Below are positions 57,010-64,000 of a DNA stretch of 64,000 nucleotides, in pieces; positions within the stretch are counted from its first letter, which is position 1, and every line of letters begins with the position of its first letter. Both the position numbers and the translations under genes were made by a program. The stretch is from Xiphydria camelus. Lineage: Eukaryota; Arthropoda; Insecta; Hymenoptera; Xiphydriidae. The notes below the pieces were generated by a model that saw only the letters and a program-made list of their open reading frames with translations, searched no databases and was not told where the DNA came from. The stretch lies in contig OY783192.1 in assembly GCA_963678675.1 (NCBI GenBank), positions 32,767,250-32,831,249 of the forward strand, read 5' to 3'.

Positions 57010-57366
57010 CGAGGGCAGAGTGAAAAGTCCGACACTCTTTTCTAATAGTTGGCGGTGCGATCGCGAAGATGAGTATACGCCACCATTTGGCGAAAAAAAA
57101 AGTTCCGTTCCACCCCACGACAATGCACCTGCGCATTCGTCTGTCGTTGCAACAGCGAAATTGGTCGATTTGAAGTTCGAATCCACCATATTCACCGGAT
57201 TTGGCTCCCCGCGACTTCTTTCTCTTCCCAGACTTGAAAAAATGGCTGGCTGGAAAGAAATTCTCATCAAACGAAAAGGTCATCGCCGCAGCAGGGGGCT
57301 ACTTTACAAATTTTGGGGCGCATCAACATCTACCAAAAAAGTATCGGATTTTTCACTCTGCCCTCG
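57010..57366 (+). mobile_element. 357-bp mariner derivative
   Basis: TA at 57008-57009 and 57367-57368. The mirrored ends begin CGAGGGCAGAGTGAAAA and end TTTTTCACTCTGCCCTCG, with about 29 of 34 bp matching. Between them is only the C-terminal third of a mariner transposase frame, so it is an internally deleted copy that cannot encode a full enzyme. Confidence 0.9.
57095..57330 (+). pseudogene. Mariner transposase fragment (C-terminal catalytic region)
   Basis: Mariner transposases cut and join DNA with a DD34D triad. In frame 2, VPPHDNAPAHSSVVATAKLV holds the second catalytic Asp (codon 57119-57121). A frameshift near 57175-57185 moves the reading to frame 3: NPPYSPDLAPRDFFLFPDLK, then KWLAGKKFSSNEKVIAA. 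APRD supplies the third Asp. The spacing between these Asp is about two residues short of 34, consistent with the frameshift deletion. The N-terminal DNA-binding domains and first Asp are absent. It is a non-functional fragment within the 57010-57366 element. Confidence 0.88.
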
Positions 57367-59680
57367 TATATCGACGGTCGTATCACGCGCGATGTTCGAC
57401 GCAATTAAAGCGACTACTAAATCGACGCGCACGGTGGCATCCGAGGTCCGACGCGGACGTTATCTCCGGGGCGTCACTCTTGATGGATCGGTACAGGTGC
57501 GGTGCTTCCGCGGGTTCTGCGCGCGGTCCTCGTCGTCGACCTACGCCGCGAGTACCGGTACTCTCCGAGGTCGGATATACGAGAAGTGCCCTTGTCCGAC
57601 TAATCCCGGATAATGGGCCTGCCGGCCAATTATTACGAGTCGTCGGGTCCCGTCGTGAAGACGGATGACACTGTATTAATCGGCAATTTAAAGGCGCGTC
57701 AGGTGTCCCTCGCGCTCGGGGGCGCCCCCGACGTCCCGTGTGCGACAAAACGGGACAAAACGAGAGGAAGCGCTCTCTAACGACGTCGCGATTAACGCGA
57801 GCTATCGGTTGACAACGTCGGATCGGACACCGAGCGGATTCCTGCCGCGTGTGACCGCGCCCGGTTCACGAATAGCCGATCCTCTCGGTCGCGCAGCGGG
57901 GCGCTTGTGATTTTTTGCCGGATCGTTTTTTGGTCGGTCCGAGAAGAGATTGTCATATTTGAACTTAACACCGAACACGCCCGCGAGTTGACATTTTACT
58001 CCTACTTTGATGCTTTTAAGGTACCTATTCCTAGCGCGAGATGAACAATTTCAGAGAATGCTAATTTTGGTGTGTATAATGGAAATTAATATCGTAAGAT
58101 TATTTCTGAAAAGTATCAGGTCCGGTCACCGGGCATTTAAGAGAGAATTTTGATTTTTTAATTTGAAAATTTAACATGTAACCTTTTATGGAAGAATCCA
58201 CTCTTTCACATTTTAATGCTGACATCCACATGTTTAAAAATTATACATATTAAATAAAGCCATTTCCATATCTTCACAAAACTGCATAGAATGTTTTAAG
58301 TCCATAAAAATACAAGGTCACCGACTGTTTGACAAAAATATTGTAGTTCGTAAACAGCAAAACGTAGTTTTTTGACGATAAAACATAACGTTCAATAGAA
58401 TTTGCAACGTTGTATTATACACGTGGTGACAGTGATATGTGTGCGTTTCTGCGACACAGTATTATAGGGAATATGAGTATATTATATGACGTAGAAAACA
58501 TGAAAAACGTGACACCTTGAAAATACTTTATTCGACTTACCCCCCATTGGCTCACTCAGCCTATAAAAGTTCTTATTTTTAAACTGGTGAAATGTTCACT
58601 AACGGAATATTTTAGACTCAACACACATAGGCTTTCAATTGAATGAAAAGTCGACCTACTTTAAGCCTAAACGATTAGGTCTCAAATTTCGATTCGGGGT
58701 GAGTCTACATTTTTCAACTCGGGAAGAAAGTGCGCTCGTTTTTTCAGTTAAAAAAAATCTATTTACCTTTCCGCGCAATTAAACGTACGGCAGAACAATT
58801 CGACGATGCGCTTCCGCGCAGATCCCCGAAGCGATAGAAGTCGAGCGCGGCGAGAGCGCCTCAAAGGCGTCGAGTCGTATGCGCGTTTATCGGAGGGAGC
58901 GCATCCGCCGCGGCGCTCACCCCGCGCGAATCGTCGGACGTTCGTCTTTTCGCGCGAATTTCGAGCGAGCGTGACCGCCCCGCGCCGGAAGGGCGTTTGC
59001 GCGCATTGTAGATATACTTAATTACCAATTATCCTCCTCGTGCCTCGTGTCTCGTGCGCGCCGCGCTTAATGTGCGCTCATGTACCTATACGCGCTCGAC
59101 ACTCGCTCTCCCGATATACCGACGTAATCTACGCCTCGCGATCTCGGCACACGCGCCGCTGCAGGGCCTCGAGTTTTATCCGGCCGCGTTCGATCGTAAT
59201 TTTCGATCGTGTCGTCCTTCCCCCCCCCCCCCCCCCCCCGGTCCCCGTCGAGACGTATCGCGATGTCCGCCCTGGCATCTGCGGAACCGCGCCGCGCGTC
59301 GTACCGTACGTCTATGCATATACGGCGGCGCGATCCAAATTGCAAAATTACCCGTGTCGATCGTCGATCGACGAGCGAAATTTCAATTTCTCTCCTGCCT
59401 CGGTTAGGGGTTTTAATTGGAAATTGTACGCGGCGCGGGTTGAAGGAGGACGCGCTATCGTTTATCTCTACAAAGTGTACGCGATGAACGTGATTATCGT
59501 GCGCACGGCTTTCGCATATAAAAGACGAAGTTCCGGCGAAGACGATCAGCTGAATTTTATACGAGGGGTGCCTTCGTGGTGGACCTTAATGCGATTTTAC
59601 GATGGTCGCAGCATCATCTTGCTCCGTACATTGAGAAACAATTTTACTCGAGTTAATTAAGCGCACAGGGAGGACATTTT
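57367..59680. other. No recognised gene; CpG blocks around an AT-rich stretch
   Basis: 57370-57930 and 58790-59600 are CpG-rich. 57958-58740 is AT-rich without recognised repeats. The longest frame of the window (59040-59660, 206 codons) has a Pro run encoded by the C20 homopolymer at 59220-59239 and no known motif, with other plus and minus frames open over the same bases. I do not call it a gene. Confidence 0.45.
59220..59239. repeat. C homopolymer (20 bases)
   Basis: Uninterrupted C20 preceded by TTC. It is the longest homopolymer in the window and a likely assembly or slippage hotspot. Confidence 0.95.
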
Positions 59681-60160
59681 GCGGTAATCAGTTTCATACT
59701 GAGGAGTAGAAATGACTTTGGTTAAGTACGCACTTTCTTACTGCACTGAGAAAAATAATTACTAGTGGCAATACAATTTTTTCTTCAGTTAAAAATATGA
59801 TATAATTCTAAAATCGAGCCATGGTTTTGTTCGTGCGAGAAAATATTTCATATAGGCTCGAGTCAGTTTTTGTTTTCGCGCAGGTAGAATTTCTCTTTCC
59901 AACGAAGGTATTCTTGAATCGAGAATACGTATTCTTCGACCAAGAATCTATTTTGAAAAATGTTTAAGGTCATATGTTCATGTTTGAAGAAATATTTTAT
60001 TGACACTAATAATTATTTCTTTTAGATTGTGTGCACCACATAGTAACGGTAATAGGGACTATATGTTCCCGTCCTTTTCCTGTTGCCACTTTTGTCACAC
60101 GTATGGTAAAACCTTTCCCAAAAAATCTTTTCTACTATCCAGTATGAAACTGATTACCAC
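59681..60160. mobile_element. Family Y element interrupted by family A
   Basis: GCGGTAATCAGTTTCATACT at the left is mirrored by AGTATGAAACTGATTACCAC at the right. A family A copy (59744-60031) lies between. Confidence 0.75.
59744..60031. mobile_element. MITE family A, nested in Y
   Basis: CACTGAGAAAAATAATTACT at the left and CACTAATAATTATTTCTTTT at the right. The interior is collinear with the reference A copy, in the same orientation. Confidence 0.8.
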
Positions 60161-60243
60161 ACATTTTTTTTCGAGTATTTTTCAATAGTCCTAAGAGTAC
60201 ATTTATTCGATTAGGATGAATATCGATTGGACGTATGCATCAT

Positions 60244-60450
60244 ATGAGGCTAAACTTACTCGCCAGGAAAAAAATTTGAATCACTGTTATCTCATTATCT
60301 ATGAACTTTTTGCTCATTTTTAGCGATTATATTTAGAAGATTATATTTTTATCTACAACAAAGTCTTATATCGATGTAGGCCAAAAATGCGTAGATAATG
60401 GGGATAATAGTGATTGAAGTTTCTTTCCTGGCGAGTAAGATTAGCCTCAT
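60244..60450. mobile_element. Foldback MITE family C, best copy (207 bp)
   Basis: ATGAGGCTAAACTTACTCGC at the left is mirrored by GCGAGTAAGATTAGCCTCAT at the right. The arms continue inward through CAGGAAAAAAATTTGAATCA against TGATTGAAGTTTCTTTCCTG. It is the cleanest member of the family here. Confidence 0.88.
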
Positions 60451-61720
60451 ATGTACGTTATATAAATATTATTGATCTAATTCAATATCAGCATTTCTTC
60501 GAATCGAAGAAATATGATCTCAGGACTATCCAAAAACACGTTTATTTCGATCTAGCCAATTTCTTTCTCAGTGTACCTACCGTTAAATCGCTCTGCACCT
60601 TTATCTCCTGTGTCTGTTATATCTTCGTTTCAATTGCTTCCATTTATATATATATAGCGATCCACGTGCTCCCGATCAACGAGCATTCGCTTCTCGGCCG
60701 AGAATACGAAGGAGAACTAGAAAAGACGGAAGAAGATCCTCGAAGGTGCACAGCTGGGCCGAATAATCTGCTCGCCCGCGTGCCACGCGGAGGGACTCGT
60801 GTATTTGTCGTGTAAAGAGATAAAGCACCATCTCTTTATACGCGCAGCCGTTTCAAATTCAGATTCTTATCGGCCGAGAGGTGGTCTCGAGCGTTAGCAA
60901 GTATTATGCAAATAGGATCTATCGTCGATATTGCGCTGGAAATGACTTGGTCCATTATGTTAATGGTCGTTGTGCGGTCCCTTGTGTGCCGTGTGTGTTC
61001 GGGTCGCTGCTGCGGCGATTCGGTCGGGCGGATATATGTATGCGCGAATCGCGGGTATACCGCACGATGTTGCGCTCCTGCGCCGCGTATGTTACGTATT
61101 ATGGTAGATGCATTCGTTCTCCTGGATTATACCGGTTGTAAGACGCGTATATGTTATGATCTCTGTCTTCTTTTAGTTATCTCAATGGAATAACATCAGC
61201 TGCGGTTTCTCTTACGTTGGGACGACTGAACATTCTTAACATTTACTGCCGGACGATAAAATTGTTATTCTCAGGGCACACGGCCATCGCGTAAAGATGC
61301 TGACTATTTCTTGCCATTACCATTACTAACGGACAATCGTCTTGAAGGTTGCTTATCCCGCTACTGGCTGATGGTAGGAAAAAATACCCTCAATGTAAAA
61401 AGTTGTATGGCTTTGTCAGTTTTACGATTTTTGTCTGAATTATTTTTTTCTTTGATCAGCTGATCGCGAGATATAGCGATTTTTAACTTAATCATCTGTC
61501 TCAAGAAAAAAACACCGTGAAAGTGTTCTCATATAAACAGCGTGGTTGTTATAACTAGGGAAAGCAGTAGAGTTATTGACACATTAAGGAGACGAAATTT
61601 TCAGTCATTGACATACCTCTATCTTTTTCCATCTAATGCATTTGTTATCGGATGGTGTCAATAACTGTCGAGTGTCAAAAACTGTACCACTTATCCTGTC
61701 TTAGTCAAATTTAAAGAGTT
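60451..61720. other. No gene seen
   Basis: 60690-61140 is CpG-rich. A 133-codon frame (60414-60815) begins inside the family C element and is unrecognised. 61200-61720 is mixed, with the near-repeat GTTATTGACAC / GGTGTCAATAACTG (about 61573 and 61653). Confidence 0.45.
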
Positions 61721-62317
61721 TCTGCTGCCACACAACGAAGAATTAAACTTCGATGTAAAAGAACAATCCGCCAAATATTATTGCGTTCATAAATTATCAG
61801 TCTTTACAAAAAAAAAGAAAACAATATTCGTATCTTGGAGACAAAAAAATTCACGAAATCAGTTATTTGTACCAAATACAAAAAATGACATCACTAAATG
61901 CTAGAATTTTCAATAAAATAATAATTTCGAATCTAAATACTTTGAAAGTTTAATATAAATGAAAAATTAAGGAAGATAATATTTGGCGAGCCCCGATAAG
62001 TAACTCGTTCATGCTTGAAGTAATTGATAAATGCATATTATTTTGGTTAGCATGCTCTATGTATGTGCATACTCCTTAATCGTGAGTATATTGGGGCGCG
62101 TCAAATATCTTCTTGTTTAATTTTTCATTTACATTATACTTTCAACATATTTAGATTCTAAATTATTATTTTATTTAAAACATGTACTAGCATTTAGTGA
62201 TTTCATTTTTCGTATTTGGTACAAATAACTGATTTTTTTGTAAAGCGTTATAGGTAAGTTATGAACGCAATAGTATAGTTGGGGGAGTTATCTGCTGCCA
62301 CACAACGAAGGATTAAA
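61721..62317. mobile_element. Large inverted-repeat element bounded by a 27-bp direct repeat
   Basis: TCTGCTGCCACACAACGAAG plus ATTAAA-type sequence occurs at 61721-61747 and 62291-62317, with 26 of 27 bases identical. Between them are inverted arms of about 180 bp (about 61784-61990 and 62095-62272), for example GATTTCATTTTTCGTATTTG against its complement on the other side. The centre is unique. A direct repeat of this length is too long for an ordinary target duplication. Confidence 0.7.
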
Positions 62318-62340
62318 TCAATATCCTCTCTCTCTCGCAT

Positions 62341-62590
62341 CACTCGACCGCAGCGAGTAGGTATCTCCTTGATCCTCGGGGGATCGAATCGTATTTTTCC
62401 TCGTCTTTCCGCGCCACTTTGACGTGGTTGGAGGTACAAGGCATCCGAGAATCACTCGCGGTAGACCGATCAAAGTATATGCCCTACCAAGCGTAGCTAT
62501 CTACATACATATACCTGCTATGGATGTATAATCCATCAATCCTCCTCAGTTACCTCAACCTACTACCTCCCCGTTACCACGTTATAATAC
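62341..62590 (+). repeat. CpG-rich segmental duplication, unit 1
   Basis: GGATCGAATCGTATTTTTC (62381), ATCACTCGCGGTAGACCGAT followed by CAAAGTAT (62451), and CCTCCTCAGTTACCTCAACC (62541) recur in order in unit 2, offset by 817, 819 and 845 bp. Confidence 0.8.
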
Positions 62591-62749
62591 CTATATCCAA
62601 TCCTCCTCCGAAACATTTTACCTCATACCATCTCTTCATTTCCACGCCATAACGCGAGAGATCACGTATATCTGTGAAAACCATTAATATACAAAGAAAA
62701 ACCGCATTTACTACAATCTGAAATAGCTGTTTCATTAGGTACATTTTTA

Positions 62750-62949
62750 CACTGCGAAATAGTAACCTTGCTAAAGGAATAAAATGCATCTGGTTAAACG
62801 AGTTTAGTTATTCCAACCAAAGGTTTAGTTATTCTAACCAGAAATTGGTCAATTTAATAAAACAGTCGGACGATCCATATTTAACCAAATGGCTTGCTTA
62901 TGGTCTCCAGGATTCTGGTAAGATTGATCAGGCTATTTTTCTCAGAGTG
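62750..62949. mobile_element. MITE family D, copy 4 (about 200 bp)
   Basis: CACTGCGAAATAGTAACCTT at the left and CAGGCTATTTTTCTCAGAGT at the right, with the internal family word TTTAGTTATTCCAACCAAAG. It lies between the two units of the duplication. Confidence 0.75.
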
Positions 62950-63170
62950 CATAGTATCCACAATTACAATAAAAATGATTAAACACATCCCAGCCTAAAT
63001 CAGACCTGTTTTTATATAATTCACATAAAAAAAAAACATTCAACCTATTCGGACTTACACGCGCAGTAGGTAGGTACTCACACTCGTTATTACAGTAAGT
63101 ACACCGTAAATAGGAGGTACAGACGGGCGAATTAAGGATCAGATCGTTATCCCCGTGCGACCCCACCGCA

Positions 63171-63440
63171 ACGACCGACCGACTCCTCCGTCCTCGAGGA
63201 TCGAATCGCATTTTTCTTCGTCATCCCTCCCCGCTTTGACGTGTAGCGGACGGAGAAGCGCACCCGAGGATCACTCGCGGTAGACCGATCAAAGTATCGT
63301 TATCCTCCCTGCCCGTAGGACGTATATACGCGCCCATGTACATCCATCCGTCCCTACATAGATACGCGTCCAATAATTCCGACCACCTCCTCGATTACCG
63401 CAACCTACCTCGTCCTCCTCATTGCCACACCGTATAACAC
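63171..63440 (+). repeat. CpG-rich segmental duplication, unit 2
   Basis: GGATCGAATCGCATTTTTC (63198), ATCACTCGCGGTAGACCGAT followed by CAAAGTAT (63270), and CCTCCTCGATTACCGCAACC (63386) match unit 1. The central 28-bp block is identical in both units. Confidence 0.8.
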
Positions 63441-64000
63441 GAGCACGCGGGCGCACACGTATCATGGGAGGTATCCCGTACACGCGGCGGGCGCGCCGCG
63501 AGCGAGCCGGTGCCCCGAGCGAGCAGCGAGTTAAAACGAGAAGACGAGAGCCGCGCGCACAGGGTGCGGCGATCGCGCGCGCATTAGCCTCCGGGAGGGC
63601 GTGACGGGGTCGTCGTTTCTGGACATCGCTCACTTCGTCTCGCCTCGCTCCCTGGCCATTCCCTCCTCTCGCCCGCGTTCGCCACGTAATAAGACTTGTA
63701 TCCCTCCGGAATCGATCCGCGCCTCGGTCCGGCCGATCGCGTACTATCGTTCGCCGGAAGGGATTCTCTGCGCGGGTCGAGCGAAAATTACGGGGTTAAT
63801 TTAGGCTCGGTACCGCGGTCGACCCGCGCGCGGCTTCCCGGTGCTCGCCGCGATTGCGGTTTGACGAGGGAGGGAGGCACGTACGAGTCGAAGGGGTCGA
63901 AGAGGAGGAGAGGAATGCTATGGTTGTTGTGTGGGATGGGATGGGATGGTTTATAGGGTTGACGTTCGGGGGTTGTCATCAGTGGGTTCGAAGTCAGGCG
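63441..64000. other. No gene seen; CpG-rich right end
   Basis: CpG-rich with overlapping frames of fewer than 115 codons. A short GGGAT repeat lies at about 63933-63950. Confidence 0.5.

Noticed and set aside
59040..59660. 206-codon open frame, the longest in the window
   Set aside because: The Pro run comes from the C20 homopolymer, other frames on both strands are open over the same bases, and no motif or known protein is recognisable.

Overview
This window looks like non-coding nuclear DNA from an insect, most likely a hymenopteran. That reading is inferred from texture: CpG-saturated GC-rich blocks with CG-alternating runs alternate every 1-2 kb with AT-rich tracts packed with short terminal-inverted-repeat elements. 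No marker gene fixes the species. I see no bacterial-style operons, no rRNA, no functional tRNA, no CRISPR array and no intact protein-coding gene. The longest open frames (206, 187, 148 and 147 codons) match nothing I recognise and are compatible with chance in stop-poor DNA.

Layout. 12-1338 is a TA-flanked element holding a minisatellite, a tRNA-derived SINE and a GC-rich hairpin. 3-8 kb carries MITEs, including a three-level nest (5.0-5.7 kb), and a non-autonomous Helitron with internal 129-bp repeats (6721-7916). 9.8-16.9 kb holds more MITEs, a TTAA-flanked piggyBac-type element, and two direct duplications of non-mobile-looking DNA. 17.8-31.3 kb is dense in nested MITEs (families A, B, C, E, G, H, Q) and holds two CTCF-like sites at 26.4-26.6 kb. 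33.6-36.5 kb has a GAA-rich tract, a nested element and the best-looking isolated exon signal (36420-36471). 38-54 kb continues with MITEs of at least four target-site types (TA, TTAA, TTA and others). At 52.56-52.87 kb, minus strand, lies a frameshifted remnant of an endonuclease III (NTHL1-type) DNA-repair glycosylase, the one host-gene relic I can identify. 54-64 kb has further nests, a 357-bp mariner derivative keeping the transposase C-terminus, a large inverted-repeat element bounded by a near-perfect 27-bp direct repeat, and a duplicated CpG-rich segment at the right end.

How the parts relate. The window is best read as a stratified record of transposition: TA-inserting (Tc1/mariner-type) MITEs repeatedly inserted into one another, giving relative ages (for example G inside F inside E, B inside A, A inside Q, C inside B). 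Family letters are my own labels for repeats compared within this window. Autonomous parents, species identity and novelty could not be tested here.
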